Below are positions 1 to 9,167 of a stretch of 64,000 bases of DNA, in pieces (position 1 is the first letter of the stretch; every line of letters starts with the position of its first letter). Position numbers and translations under genes: made by a program. This DNA comes from SLRI01 sp964460465. GTDB lineage: Bacteria; Pseudomonadota; Alphaproteobacteria; Geminicoccales; Geminicoccaceae. The notes beneath the pieces were generated by a model. That model saw nothing but the letters and a program-made list of their open reading frames with translations, was not told the origin of the DNA and did no database searches. The stretch lies in assembly GCA_964460465.1 (NCBI GenBank), contig CAYWSB010000006.1, forward strand, positions 6,763-70,762, written 5' to 3'.

Positions 1-2
1 TC

Positions 3-152
3 CGCTATTTCCATCCCGCGGACGCCGGTGCCGCGCAGGCGATCGCGGGCTACCTCGACGCCCCGAACGGCGGCTGGGAGCTGCAGGACTTCGGCCATAT
101 TCGCCCGCTGCCGGCGCCGGGCACCATCGAGGTCTACGTCCCGGCACCGTGA
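3..152 (+). CDS. 3' end of an unidentified gene
   Basis: An open frame enters from the left edge and ends at a TGA at 150-152, giving the last 49 residues of a protein. The tail starts with an RYFHPAD segment and ends with a proline-rich P-x-P-G-T-I-E-V stretch. I do not recognise the family. The next gene begins 132 bases later with its own ribosome-binding site, so the two need not be one operon. Codon use matches the neighbours, with G or C at most third positions, which supports real coding. Confidence 0.55.
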   Translation, partial: RYFHPADAGAAQAIAGYLDAPNGGWELQDFGHIRPLPAPGTIEVYVPAP

Positions 153-284
153 GGGGTCCTGGCATCGTTGCCAGTATGGAAACGGACGGTTCCCGCACCC
201 GGTCGCGGCAGGCGCGGCACGCGCCCCATCTGAGAGGTGTGCGGTGCCTTGGATGCGCCGTCTCGCCGGATGGAGGTGACCTCG

Positions 285-1040
285 ATGCAGCTCGACCAGG
301 TGACACTCGCCGTTCGTGATCTCGACCGGTCGATTCGCTTCTACGTCGAGGCGATCGGACTCGACCTCCTCGGCCGTGATGCCGACCGGGCCACGCTCGG
401 CCACGACGGGCAGGCGCGCCTCGGCCTCGTCGAGCGGCCGCGGGCAGCGCCGCGCGGCGACGACGCGGGCCTCTTCCACATGGCCTGGCTGCTGGCCGAC
501 CGGATGCATCTGGGCGCGGCGCTGCGCCGCCTGCAGGAGCAGGGCGTGAAGCTGACCGGGGCGGCCGACCACCACGTCAGCGAAGCCGTCTATCTCGACG
601 ACCCTGACGGGCACGGCATCGAGCTCTATGCCGACCGCGACCGGGCCACGTGGCATCGCGACGGCCGCCTCGTCCTCACCAACGACCGCCTCGACCTGGC
701 AGGCCTCGTGGCCGCGGCCGATGCCGCCGGGATCGCACCCCGGGCGAGTGCGAACGGCCTCCGCCTCGGCCATCTCCATCTCGAGGCCGTGGACCTCGCC
801 GCCTCCAGCCGCTTCGCCGTCGAGGCGCTCGGGCTCGAGCGCATGGCGACCTGGCCGCACGCCCACTTCCTGGCCTGGGACGGCTACCACCACCACCTCG
901 CCTACAACGACTGGGCGCGGCGTCGCCGGCCGCTCGATGCGGCGGCCGGGCGCATCGGGCTCCTGGAGATCGCCATCGGGGGCACGGGCGGGCGGCAGAC
1001 ACTGACCGACCCCAACGGCATCAGCTTCTCGCGCGGCTGA
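285..1040 (+). CDS. VOC-family protein with two glyoxalase-fold domains (CatE-like)
   Basis: A 251-residue protein with two vicinal-oxygen-chelate modules, one near residues 1-120 and one near 160-250. The first opens with LDQVTLAVRDLDRSIRFY and holds the DDPDGHGIELYAD signature that carries a metal-ligand Glu. The arrangement matches CatE-type catechol 2,3-dioxygenase-like proteins, which are known or predicted ring-cleavage enzymes using Fe(II). The substrate here cannot be told. The ATG at 285 is chosen because GGAGGTGA lies at 272-279; an in-frame GTG at 237 has no such site. The gene converges with the permease pair downstream, whose stop is 12 bases away. Confidence 0.8.
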   Translation: MQLDQVTLAVRDLDRSIRFYVEAIGLDLLGRDADRATLGHDGQARLGLVERPRAAPRGDDAGLFHMAWLLADRMHLGAALRRLQEQGVKLTGAADHHVSEAVYLDDPDGHGIELYADRDRATWHRDGRLVLTNDRLDLAGLVAAADAAGIAPRASANGLRLGHLHLEAVDLAASSRFAVEALGLERMATWPHAHFLAWDGYHHHLAYNDWARRRRPLDAAAGRIGLLEIAIGGTGGRQTLTDPNGISFSRG

Positions 1041-1052
1041 GCGGCCGCCGGC

Positions 1053-2261
1053 TCAGGTGTAGGGGTCGGCGGCGTCGCGGAGCCCGTCGCCCAGGAAGTT
1101 GAAGGCGAGGACCACGAGGATCACCGGCACCACCGGCAGCATCAGCCAGGGATAGAGGGCGACGACGTTGACGTTCTGGGCGTCGTTGAGCAGCACGCCC
1201 CAGCTCACCATCGGCGCCCGGACGCCGAGGCCGAGGAACGAGAGGGCCGTCTCGCCCAGGATCATGCCCGGGATCGACAGCGTGGCCGAGGCGATCAGGT
1301 GGCTCATGAAGGAGGGGATCAGGTGGCGGCCGATGATCCTGGTCGGCTTCGCCCCCATGAGCCGTGCCGCCTGGGCGAACTCCTCCTCGCGCAAGGCCAG
1401 GATCTTCGAGCGCACCGCCCGGGCGAGGCCGGTCCAGTCGACGAGGCCGAGGATCAGCGTGATGCCGAAATAGACCCAGATCGGCGGCCACGTCGGCGGC
1501 AGGGCGGCCGAGAGCGCCAGCCAGAGCGGGATCATCGGGAAGCTGCGGATGACCTCGATCATGCGCTGCACGACGCTGTCGATCCAGCCGCCGTAGTAGC
1601 CCGAGACGCCGCCCAGCACGAGGCCCATGACGAAGCTGATGGCGATGCCGACGAGGCCCACCGTGAGCGAGATGCGCGCGCCGTAGAGGATGCGGGAGAA
1701 CAGGTCGCGGCCGAGCCGGTCGGTGCCCCAGAGGAAGAAGGTGCCGCCGTCGGCAGGGCAGACGAGATGGAGGTCCATCGGCACCTGGCCCCAGAAGGCA
1801 TAGCGGTCGCCGCGGCAGAGGAAGCGCAGCTTCTGCACCTTCCCCGGGTCGTCGGCATAGACCCGGCGCAGCGTCGCCATGTCCAGCTCCATCCGGTAGC
1901 CGTAGACGAAGGGCCCGACGAAGCTGCCCTCGTGGAACAGGTGGACGCGCTGTGGCGGGGCGTAGATGTGCTGCGGGTCGCGGTGGTGCGGGCTGTAGGG
2001 CGCCAGCATCTCGGCGAAGACGACGACGAAGTAGCAGAAGGCGAGAAACCAGAGCGAGACCAGCGCCAGCTTGTGGCGCTTGAACCGCCACCACACCAGC
2101 TGCCACTGCGAGGCGGTGTAGAACCGCTCCTGCTGCGGCGTGAGCGGCAGCTCACGATAGATCTCGAACGGCTCCGGATCGACCCAGTGGGGTGGCGGCG
2201 ACGCCTCGGTCGTGGTCTGCGGCGGGCGATGCCCCCCCTGGTCCTGCGGCTGGCGCGCCAT
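1053..2261 (-). CDS. Peptide-type ABC transporter permease, OppC/DppC family
   Basis: A 402-residue inner-membrane permease. It has a cytoplasmic N-terminal tail, one membrane span (WFLAFCYFVVVFAEML), a periplasmic insertion of about 120 residues containing FLCRGDRYAFWG, and a C-terminal five-helix permease domain. The ABC coupling segment EEEFAQAARLMGAKPTRII contains the EAA-loop pattern. Such subunits pair with an OppB partner to import peptides or related solutes. The start overlaps the stop of the upstream permease by one base (TGATG), implying coupled translation. No binding protein or ATPase is present, so these must be encoded elsewhere. Confidence 0.9.
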   Translation of the reverse strand: MARQPQDQGGHRPPQTTTEASPPPHWVDPEPFEIYRELPLTPQQERFYTASQWQLVWWRFKRHKLALVSLWFLAFCYFVVVFAEMLAPYSPHHRDPQHIYAPPQRVHLFHEGSFVGPFVYGYRMELDMATLRRVYADDPGKVQKLRFLCRGDRYAFWGQVPMDLHLVCPADGGTFFLWGTDRLGRDLFSRILYGARISLTVGLVGIAISFVMGLVLGGVSGYYGGWIDSVVQRMIEVIRSFPMIPLWLALSAALPPTWPPIWVYFGITLILGLVDWTGLARAVRSKILALREEEFAQAARLMGAKPTRIIGRHLIPSFMSHLIASATLSIPGMILGETALSFLGLGVRAPMVSWGVLLNDAQNVNVVALYPWLMLPVVPVILVVLAFNFLGDGLRDAADPYT

Positions 2262-3259
2262 CAGCGGGTCTGCCCGCCGCCGAAGCGGATGCGCGGGTCG
2301 AGCCAGGCGAGCAGCAGATCGGAGATCAGCACGCCGATCACCACGAGGAACGATTCGAGCATCAGGAAGCTGCCGGCCAGGTACATGTCCTGGCTCTGCA
2401 GCGCGCGCACCAGCACCGGTCCGGTGGTCGGCAGGCTGAGAACGACGGCGACCAGGGCCGAGCCCGAGATCAGGTCGGGCAGGAGATTGCCGATATCGGC
2501 GATGAACGGGTTGAGCGACATCCGCAAGGGATACTTGACCAGGGCCCGGCCCGGCGGCAGGCCCTTGGCCTTGGCGGTGACGTAGTAGGGCTTCTGCAGC
2601 TCGTCCATCAGGTTGGCCCGGAGCCGCCGGATCATCGCGGCCGTGCCGCTGGTGCCGATGATGATCACCGGGATCCACAGATGCTGCAGAACCGAGACGA
2701 ACTTCGCCCAGCTCATCGGCTGATCGAGGTATTGCGGCTCCATCAGCCCGCCGATGGTCGTGCCGAACCAGACGTTGGCGAAGTAGAGCATCACCAAGGC
2801 GAGGAGGAAGTTCGGCGTGGCGAGGCCGAGAAAGCCCAGCAGCGTCAGGCCGTGATCACCCCAGCTGTACTTGTGCGTGGCCGAGTAGATCGCGATCGGG
2901 AAGGCCACGATCCAGGTGAAGATCACCGTGGCGAAGGAGATGATCACGGTGAGCAGGATCTTGTCGCCGATCACCTCGGCCACCGGCCGGTCATACTCGA
3001 AGGACCAGCCCAGATCGCCGTGCAGCAGCCCCCAGGCCCAGTGGAAATACTGCTCCCAGAGCGGCCGGTCGAGGCCATAGAGCTGGCGGAGATACTCGAT
3101 CCGCTCGGTCTGCACGCCCTCGCCCTGGGCCTGCAGCTCGCCGATCTGCGCCGAGAGGAAATCGCCCGGGGGCAGGTTGATGATGACGAACGTCACCACG
3201 CTGATCGCGATCACCGTCGGGATCATCACGAGGATGCGGTGGACGACGTAGCGGAGCAA
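2261..3259 (-). CDS. Peptide-type ABC transporter permease, OppB/DppB family
   Basis: A 332-residue integral-membrane permease. The N-terminus (MLRYVVHRILVMIPTVIAIS) is the usual OppB first span. A periplasmic segment with LRQLYGLDRPLWEQYFHW and GDLGWSF follows, then five further spans. The EAA-type coupling loop reads YYVTAKAKGLPPGRALVKY. The length is usual for the family (about 310-340). The gene is first in a two-gene unit with the OppC-like permease. The 62-base gap to holA upstream could hold its promoter, but I see no clear -35/-10 pair there. Confidence 0.92.
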   Translation of the reverse strand: MLRYVVHRILVMIPTVIAISVVTFVIINLPPGDFLSAQIGELQAQGEGVQTERIEYLRQLYGLDRPLWEQYFHWAWGLLHGDLGWSFEYDRPVAEVIGDKILLTVIISFATVIFTWIVAFPIAIYSATHKYSWGDHGLTLLGFLGLATPNFLLALVMLYFANVWFGTTIGGLMEPQYLDQPMSWAKFVSVLQHLWIPVIIIGTSGTAAMIRRLRANLMDELQKPYYVTAKAKGLPPGRALVKYPLRMSLNPFIADIGNLLPDLISGSALVAVVLSLPTTGPVLVRALQSQDMYLAGSFLMLESFLVVIGVLISDLLLAWLDPRIRFGGGQTR

Positions 3260-3321
3260 CGGGCCTCCCGGGCGACGGTGTCGACGGCGAGTGTAGCGCG
3301 CTCGATCGATGAAACCAGCCG

Positions 3322-4362
3322 CTAACTGCCGAGGGGCAGGACTTCCTCGACCTGGCGCAGGTCGTGGACGAGGCGCCGCACCAGGAGCTGGTCGGGCGAC
3401 CGGCCCCGCTTGCAGGCGAGCTCAGCGGCGAGGCTGGCGGCGAGTCCGGCCTCGAGCCGGGCCGTGGGCCAGGCTTCCAGCGCCCGGCGCATCGGCTCCT
3501 TCTGGGTGAAGTGGACCGGCGGCCTGATCGCCTCGACCACCGCCAGGGCGGATTCGCCGGCCTCGACCCTGGCGCGCAGGGGCAGCAGGCGCATGAAGGT
3601 CGAGGCGAAGCCGCGGATCAGCCGCACCGGCGCCTGCCCCTCGCCCAACAGCCGGTCGAGAATGGCGGCCGCGTCACCCGGGCGCCCCACGAGGCCGGCC
3701 CAGACGAGGCGGTCGATGCCGAGGGCCGAGCTGTCGCCGATCACCGCCTCGACATCGGCGAGGGTGACGCGGCCACCGGGCGCGTCGCCCTTGTAGAGCG
3801 CGAGCTTCGCGACCTCGTTCTGCGTCACCTCGCGGTTCGCCCCGACATGCGCCGCGAGGAACGCCATGGCGTCCGGCTCGATGGTCAGGCCGTGCCCGCG
3901 CACGAGGTCGCGGAGCTGGGCCTCGAGGCCGCGGCCGTCGGCCCGGTAGCAGGCGACGGCGGCGCCGTGCCGCGCCTTCTCGGCGGCCCGGCGCAGCGCC
4001 GAGCCGGCCCCGAGCTCGCCCGCCTCGACGATCACCAGCGCCTCGTGACCACCCATGGCGAGCAGGCCGTCGATCGCCCGGGCCAGCGCCTCGGTCGCCT
4101 GGCGGACCAGCACCACCCTCCGGCCGCCGACCAGCGACATGGCCTGCGCCTCCTCGAGCAGCAGGCCCGGACCCTGCACGATGCGGTCGGCGGCGAGCTC
4201 GGCCATGCGGAACGGGTCGTCCGGCTGGTCGAGCACCGCCGCGATCAGCCGCCGCCGACGCTCGGCGACGAGGCCCTGGTCGGGGCCGTAGAGGAGGACG
4301 AGGCCGATCGCCGGATCGGGGCGGTTGCAGAAGGCGTCGGCCTGCGCCGGCTGCACCTTCAT
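3322..4362 (-). CDS. holA: DNA polymerase III subunit delta
   Basis: A 346-residue protein matching HolA, which opens the beta sliding clamp as part of the clamp loader. Visible signatures are the N-terminal LLYGPDQGLVAERRRRL (a degenerate AAA+ site lacking a full Walker A), the LLEEAQAMSLVGGRRVVLVR segment, and a C-terminal collar domain with KRGRSPDQLLVRRLVHDL. It lies ten bases after lptE in the leuS-lptE-holA order common in proteobacteria, so it is probably co-transcribed from a promoter upstream of leuS. Confidence 0.93.
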   Translation of the reverse strand: MKVQPAQADAFCNRPDPAIGLVLLYGPDQGLVAERRRRLIAAVLDQPDDPFRMAELAADRIVQGPGLLLEEAQAMSLVGGRRVVLVRQATEALARAIDGLLAMGGHEALVIVEAGELGAGSALRRAAEKARHGAAVACYRADGRGLEAQLRDLVRGHGLTIEPDAMAFLAAHVGANREVTQNEVAKLALYKGDAPGGRVTLADVEAVIGDSSALGIDRLVWAGLVGRPGDAAAILDRLLGEGQAPVRLIRGFASTFMRLLPLRARVEAGESALAVVEAIRPPVHFTQKEPMRRALEAWPTARLEAGLAASLAAELACKRGRSPDQLLVRRLVHDLRQVEEVLPLGS

Positions 4363-4372
4363 GGCGCCACCG

Positions 4373-5008
4373 TCACGCCGTATGGTTCTCGAAGAAGATG
4401 GTCAGGAGCGTGCGGATCTCGCGGCTGACCTCGACGGCGGCGCGCCGCTCGGCGTCCTGCTCGGCGATCAGTGTCGCGAAAGGCTCGCGGATGACGTTGT
4501 AGCTGGCGACCCGTCGCACCGCCGAGCGGTAGAGCGGCGCCGGCCGACCGGCGTCCCCCTCGGCCGCGGTCGTGGCATCATCGGCGGATGCCTCGCCGGC
4601 GGCCAGGACGTCGGCCGGCGGCTCGCCGGCATCGGCACCGGCGATCGGCCGCAAGGCGAAGATGGCCGAGACGGTGAGATCGAACCGGGTGATCGTGTCG
4701 TCGAGCTGGATGGCCAGAGCCTTCTTGTTGCGCTCCAGAGTCAGGTCGAGCCGGTAGCGCTTGGCCACGGCGAGGCCGCCCGGGTTCAGATCGTCGATCA
4801 GCTGGTTCTCGAGGATGCGGCCGAGGCGCGTCAACGGCGCATGCACCTCGACGGCGGCGAGGTCGGCGGCCGCGACGTTGCCGCGAGCGCCGCCATAGAG
4901 CGGCCGGAAGCCGCAGCCGGCGAGGGCCGCGGGCAGCGCCAGCGCCGCCGCGAGCCGCAGCGCGCGGCGCCGGCCGGGCGCCGGCTGCAGGTCGCTACAC
5001 CACCACAT
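4373..5008 (-). CDS. lptE: LPS-assembly lipoprotein LptE
   Basis: A 211-residue outer-membrane lipoprotein. A hydrophobic signal ends in the lipobox LAGC, making Cys32 the lipidation site, followed by GFRPLYGG, the usual start of mature LptE in alphaproteobacteria. LptE plugs the LptD barrel and helps deliver LPS to the outer leaflet. Residues about 120-145 are an alanine-, glycine- and acid-rich insertion likely to be disordered. The start overlaps the 3' end of leuS by 14 bases in another frame, and holA follows after ten bases. Identification rests on the lipobox, the FRPLY motif and gene order. Confidence 0.9.
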   Translation of the reverse strand: MWWCSDLQPAPGRRRALRLAAALALPAALAGCGFRPLYGGARGNVAAADLAAVEVHAPLTRLGRILENQLIDDLNPGGLAVAKRYRLDLTLERNKKALAIQLDDTITRFDLTVSAIFALRPIAGADAGEPPADVLAAGEASADDATTAAEGDAGRPAPLYRSAVRRVASYNVIREPFATLIAEQDAERRAAVEVSREIRTLLTIFFENHTA

Positions 5009-7550
5009 TCACGATCCGGCCCGGCACGACGATGACCCGGCGCGGCGGCTTGCCGGCCATCGCCCGGATCACCGCCTGGTCGGCGAGGGCACGCTCGCGC
5101 ACGGTGGCCTCGTCGGTACCGGCCGGAAGCTCGATCTCGCCGCGCCGCTTGCCGTTGACCTGGACGGCCAGGGTGACGGTATCGGCCGCGACCCAGGCGG
5201 GGTCGGCCACGGGCCAGGGCGTGTCGGCCAGCAGCGTGGCGTGGCCGAGCCGCTGCCAGAGCTCCTCGGCCAGATGCGGCAGCATCGGCCCGACGAGCCG
5301 GACCAGGGTCTCGATCGCCTCGCGCTGCACCGCCCGGTCGGCAGGATCTGCGGGCTCGAGCGCCTCGATGGCATTCGAGAGCTCGCGCACCAGCGCCACG
5401 GCCTTGTTGAAATGCAGGCGGTCGATCTCGATCGTGACGCTGGCGATGGTGCGGTGGGTCAGGTGCTTGAGACCGACGGCGGCGTCGCTCGACGGCGTCG
5501 CCGCCGCGGTCGCCGGCGGCAGCGAGCCGCGCCGCTCCTCGACCAGCCGCCAGAGACGGTTGAGATAGCGCCAGGCCCCGTCGATGCCCTGGTCGGTCCA
5601 CTCGAGATCGCGCTCGGGCGGGCTGTCGGAGAGCATGAAGAGGCGCGCCGTGTCGGCGCCATAGGCCTCGATGATGGTCGCCGGATCGACCGTGTTGCGC
5701 TTCGACTTGCTCATCTTCTCGACCCGCCCGGGGGTCACCGGGCGGCCGTCGAGGGTGGTCCAGCCGTCCCCCGCCCGGCGGACCTCGTCCGGCTGCAGCC
5801 AGCTGCCCCTGGCGTCGCGGAAGGTCTGATGCGTCACCATGCCCTGGGTGAAGAGGCCGGCGAACGGCTCGGCCAAGTCGAGATGGCCGCAGGCCGACAT
5901 CGCCCGGGTGAAGAAGCGCGAATAGAGCAGGTGCAGGACGGCGTGCTCGACGCCACCGATGTACTGGTCGACCGGCAGCCAGTAGTCGACCGCTGCCCGG
6001 TCGAACGGGCCGGCCTCGTAGCCGGCGGAGCAGAACCGCGCGAAGTACCAGGAGCTCTCGACGAAGGTGTCGAAGGTGTCGGTCTCGCGCACGCCCTTGC
6101 GGCCGTCGGGCAGGGTGACGTGCTTCCAGGTGGGATGGCGATCCAGCGGGTTGCCGGGGGCCGAGAAGTCGACGTCCTCGGGCAGGCGGACCGGCAGCTC
6201 CTCCCTGGGCACCGGCACGATCTCGCCGTCCTCGGCGTAGATGATCGGGATGGGGCAGCCCCAGTAGCGCTGCCGCGAGACGCCCCAGTCCCTGAGCCGC
6301 CACGTCACCTGGCGCTCGCCCAGGCCCTCCGCCTCGATGAGGGCGATGATCCGCCGCTTGGCGGCCGGCACGTCGAGGCCGTCGAGCAGGCTCGAGTTGA
6401 ACAGCGTGCCGTCGCCGAGATAGGCTTCGTCCGCGACCCGGAAGGTGGCCGGGTCGGCGCCGGGCGGCAGCACGACCGGGGTCACCGGGCGGCCGTACTT
6501 GCGCGCGAAGTCGAGGTCGCGCTGGTCGTGCGCCGGGCAGCCGAAGATCGCCCCGGTGCCGTAGCCCATGAGCACGAAATTGGCGACATAGACCGGCAGG
6601 TCGGGCGTCGCGCCCAGCGGATGCCGGCAGCGCAGGCCTGTGTCGAAGCCCTTCTTCTCGGCCCGCTCCAGCGCCTCCTCGGACGTGCCGACCTTCAGGC
6701 AGTCCTCGATGAAGGCGGCGAGCTCAGGGTTGGTCCGCGCCACCTCCTGGGCGAGCGGGTGGTCCGGGGCGATCGCCATGAAGGAGGCCCCCCAGAGCGT
6801 GTCCGGGCGGGTGGTGAAGACCTCGAGCACGTCGTCGCGGCCGGCCAGCGGAAAGCGGACCAGCGCGCCCTCCGAGCGGCCGAGCCAGTTGGTCTGCATC
6901 AGGCGGACCTTCTCCGGCCAGCGCTCGAGGCCGTCGATGGCGGCGAGCAGCTCGTCGGCAAAGGCGGTGATCCGGAAGAACCACTGGTTCAGCTTGCGCC
7001 GCTCGACCTCGGCCCCGGAGCGCCAGCCCTTGCCGTCGATCACCTGCTCGTTGGCGAGCACGGTCTGGTCGACCGGGTCCCAGTTGACCCAGCTCTCCTT
7101 GCGGTAGACCAGCCCCCTCTCCAGCATATCGAGGAACATCGCCTGCTCGTGGCGGTAGTACTCGACGTCGCAGGTCGCGAGCTCACGACTCCAGTCAAGA
7201 GCCAGCCCCATCTGCTTGAACTGGCTGCGCATCTCGGCGATGTTGGCGTACGTCCACACGCCAGGATGCACGCCCTTCTGCATGGCGGCGTTCTCGGCCG
7301 GCAGGCCGAAGGCGTCCCAGCCCATCGGGTGCAGCACGTTGTAGCCCTGCGCCCGCCTGGTCCGGGCCACCACGTCGCCCATGGTGTAGTTGCGCACATG
7401 GCCCATGTGGATGCGCCCGGAGGGATAGGGGAACATCTCGAGCACGTAGTACTTGGGCTTGGTGCGATCGACGGTCACCTCGAACGAGCGGCGCTCGTCC
7501 CAGACCTGCTGCCACTTCGCCTCGGTGGCACGAAACGGATAGCGCGACAT
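4995..7550 (-). CDS. leuS: Leucyl-tRNA synthetase
   Basis: An 851-residue class I aminoacyl-tRNA synthetase charging tRNA-Leu. The HIGH motif appears as PSGRIHMGHVRNY near residue 45 and the KMSKS loop as VEKMSKSKRNTVDP. A CP1 editing domain lies between them, and an anticodon-binding domain occupies the C-terminal third. The length fits bacterial LeuS (about 820-870). The ATG at 7550 is chosen because MSRYPFRATEAKWQQVW is the conserved N-terminus; the frame stays open farther upstream, but that part lacks similarity. lptE starts inside the 3' end. Confidence 0.97.
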   Translation of the reverse strand: MSRYPFRATEAKWQQVWDERRSFEVTVDRTKPKYYVLEMFPYPSGRIHMGHVRNYTMGDVVARTRRAQGYNVLHPMGWDAFGLPAENAAMQKGVHPGVWTYANIAEMRSQFKQMGLALDWSRELATCDVEYYRHEQAMFLDMLERGLVYRKESWVNWDPVDQTVLANEQVIDGKGWRSGAEVERRKLNQWFFRITAFADELLAAIDGLERWPEKVRLMQTNWLGRSEGALVRFPLAGRDDVLEVFTTRPDTLWGASFMAIAPDHPLAQEVARTNPELAAFIEDCLKVGTSEEALERAEKKGFDTGLRCRHPLGATPDLPVYVANFVLMGYGTGAIFGCPAHDQRDLDFARKYGRPVTPVVLPPGADPATFRVADEAYLGDGTLFNSSLLDGLDVPAAKRRIIALIEAEGLGERQVTWRLRDWGVSRQRYWGCPIPIIYAEDGEIVPVPREELPVRLPEDVDFSAPGNPLDRHPTWKHVTLPDGRKGVRETDTFDTFVESSWYFARFCSAGYEAGPFDRAAVDYWLPVDQYIGGVEHAVLHLLYSRFFTRAMSACGHLDLAEPFAGLFTQGMVTHQTFRDARGSWLQPDEVRRAGDGWTTLDGRPVTPGRVEKMSKSKRNTVDPATIIEAYGADTARLFMLSDSPPERDLEWTDQGIDGAWRYLNRLWRLVEERRGSLPPATAAATPSSDAAVGLKHLTHRTIASVTIEIDRLHFNKAVALVRELSNAIEALEPADPADRAVQREAIETLVRLVGPMLPHLAEELWQRLGHATLLADTPWPVADPAWVAADTVTLAVQVNGKRRGEIELPAGTDEATVRERALADQAVIRAMAGKPPRRVIVVPGRIVNVVV

Positions 7551-7597
7551 GACGTGGCCTCGCGTGGGGGGCGATCGGTGGCGCCGGTGACGGGGGA

Positions 7598-8158
7598 TCA
7601 GCTCGCCGCGGTCGAGGTGATGCGCAGCTCGCGCGCCCGGGTCAGTATGTGGTCCTCGATGGACCGCGCCGTGGCGGGCTCCACGGGCGCGTCGAGCCAG
7701 TCCCCCGCCTCGTCGCGCACCTGGCGAAAGACCGTCACCCGGACGGCATCGGCGCGGAGCGCCGCGTCGCGGATCTGGACGTGCATCTTGACCCGCTCGC
7801 CGGGCGCATCGACGGACTGGAACCAGTCGGTGATGATCAGGCCGCCGAACGGATCGGCGGAGGCCAGCGGGATGAAGTCGATGGTGTCCAGCGTCGCCTG
7901 CCAGATGAAGGCGTTGACCCCGATGCCGCCGCCGATCCCGCCGCCGCCCTGGTCGTCGCGGCGCCGGCCGAGGGAGAAGAGGGTAATGCCGTCGCCGCCC
8001 GTGATCGTGCCGAACCGCTCGCGTTCGGCTTGGTCGCGGGCGGTGCCGCCCATCGGCTGCGGTGCCGGCTCGATCGGCACGTCGGCGCACGAGGTGACCG
8101 CGAAGACGAGGCCCGCCAGGAGGACCAGGCACTTGCTCAAGGGAGAAAAGGTGATCAT
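7598..8158 (-). CDS. DUF3576 lipoprotein
   Basis: A 186-residue lipoprotein with a hydrophobic leader ending at the lipobox VTSC (Cys24). The mature part has the DUF3576 pattern: GITLFSLGRRR, a glycine-rich linker, VNAFIWQATLDTIDFIPLASADPFGG and IITDWFQSVDAPGERVKM. This family is found in alphaproteobacteria directly upstream of leuS, as here (47-base gap), and has no established function; an envelope role is inferred from the lipid anchor. It probably heads the leuS-lptE-holA unit. Confidence 0.88.
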   Translation of the reverse strand: MITFSPLSKCLVLLAGLVFAVTSCADVPIEPAPQPMGGTARDQAERERFGTITGGDGITLFSLGRRRDDQGGGGIGGGIGVNAFIWQATLDTIDFIPLASADPFGGLIITDWFQSVDAPGERVKMHVQIRDAALRADAVRVTVFRQVRDEAGDWLDAPVEPATARSIEDHILTRARELRITSTAAS

Positions 8159-8294
8159 CGCTCGCCGTGCTGCCGTGACGCTGCGCGGCGTTGCCCGCGC
8201 TTGGGCTCTCTTAGCACGGTTGCCCAGCGATGCCAGCGCCCGAATGACGCCTAGCGAAACTCGCCCGTCCGATCGGCGGACGACCGACAGGCGA

Positions 8295-8963
8295 TCAGAA
8301 GTTGAGACGCAGCCCGATCCGGCCGACGGTGAGCGGCTCGCTCGCCAGCGTCTCGCTCACCGCCACGTCACCCTGCAGGGTGAGCCACGACCATGCGGCG
8401 AGATCGGTGCTCAGCATCAGCACGTCGGCGGCGGCACCCGTGCTCGTCTGCGGCAGGGTGCCGTAGACGAGGCGCGCATTGACGGGGCCGTAGCCGACCC
8501 CGGCGGCGAAGACGTCGGCCTCGCGGCCCAGCAGGTTGGCCCGGCCCATGCTGCCCGTGACCTGCCACTCGTTCAGGCTGAAGGCGCCGCCGATCGCCAG
8601 ACCGTCGAAGGCTTGCGCCGAGCCGGGAGTCGTGCCGCCCATGAGCCCGACCGTGTCCAGCCGCAACCGGTCCGCGTAGTCCTGCTCGACGCCGAACGAC
8701 AAGGACATGGCCGCGTCGCGGCCGGCCGCCCCCGGCCCGAAGAGCGAGCCGCTGTTGCGTGGCGTGAAGTCGAAGGTGAGTCCTGCCGCCGCGCTGGAGC
8801 TGAAGTCGAGTTGCTGCATCGACAGCGAGGCCGCCGGGGCATAGCGCTCGACGTCCGTGCCATAGCCACCCGCCACGAGGTCCATGGCGGACGCCGTGCC
8901 CGTCCCGAGCCCGAAAGCCAGGACAGCGGCAGCCAGCGACGATGATGGACCAGCACGAAGCAT
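8295..8963 (-). CDS. Small outer-membrane beta-barrel protein, family unknown
   Basis: A 222-residue exported protein. A signal peptide (about residues 1-26, ending GTASA) precedes a mature part made of alternating amphipathic strands rich in Gly, Ala, Ser and Thr. It ends in RLNF, the C-terminal phenylalanine signature of barrels folded by the BAM complex. No cysteines were seen. I cannot assign a specific family. It lies 136 bases upstream of the DUF3576 gene on the same strand and follows the larger porin gene, from which it is separated by a likely terminator. Confidence 0.6.
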   Translation of the reverse strand: MLRAGPSSSLAAAVLAFGLGTGTASAMDLVAGGYGTDVERYAPAASLSMQQLDFSSSAAAGLTFDFTPRNSGSLFGPGAAGRDAAMSLSFGVEQDYADRLRLDTVGLMGGTTPGSAQAFDGLAIGGAFSLNEWQVTGSMGRANLLGREADVFAAGVGYGPVNARLVYGTLPQTSTGAAADVLMLSTDLAAWSWLTLQGDVAVSETLASEPLTVGRIGLRLNF

Positions 8964-9004
8964 CGGATTGGAACAACCGGAAAGTGATCAGCCGTCGACG
9001 ACTG

Positions 9005-9035
9005 AACATATGCACTTTTTCGTTGTGCGGTGCAA
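9005..9035 (-). promoter_or_regulatory. Candidate promoter of the small outer-membrane protein gene
   Basis: On the minus strand TTGCAC (9035-9030) is followed after 17 bases by CATATG (9012-9007), with ATATGT and TATGTT as alternative -10 registers. The predicted start point would lie near 9000, giving a leader of about 37 bases before the ATG at 8963. The same TTGCAC hexamer sits ahead of the neighbouring porin. Confidence 0.4.
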
Positions 9036-9105
9036 CGGCCACGCGGGCGGATGCGTCTCATCGGGCGCCGCTGTTGCCCCGCTGCCAGGGTGCGGCGGCG
9101 TCATC

Positions 9106-9136
9106 AAAAGCGGAAACGGCGGGCCGAAGCCCGCCG
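9106..9136 (-). terminator. Rho-independent terminator after the porin gene
   Basis: Read on the minus strand, an eight-base-pair stem CGGCGGGC/GCCCGCCG closes a TTCG tetraloop, an exceptionally stable RNA loop. It is followed by TTTCCGCTTTTG. It begins 31 bases after the porin stop and lies before the next gene on that strand, as expected for a terminator. Confidence 0.8.
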
Positions 9137-9167
9137 TCCCGATTCTCGACGATCGATCAGATGTCGA

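Noticed and set aside
5241..8945. A very long plus-strand open frame (over 1200 codons) antisense to leuS and the DUF3576 gene
   Set aside because: In GC-rich DNA stop codons are rare in the antisense frame of real genes. Its translation is low-complexity and lacks motifs, while the minus strand carries unmistakable LeuS motifs.
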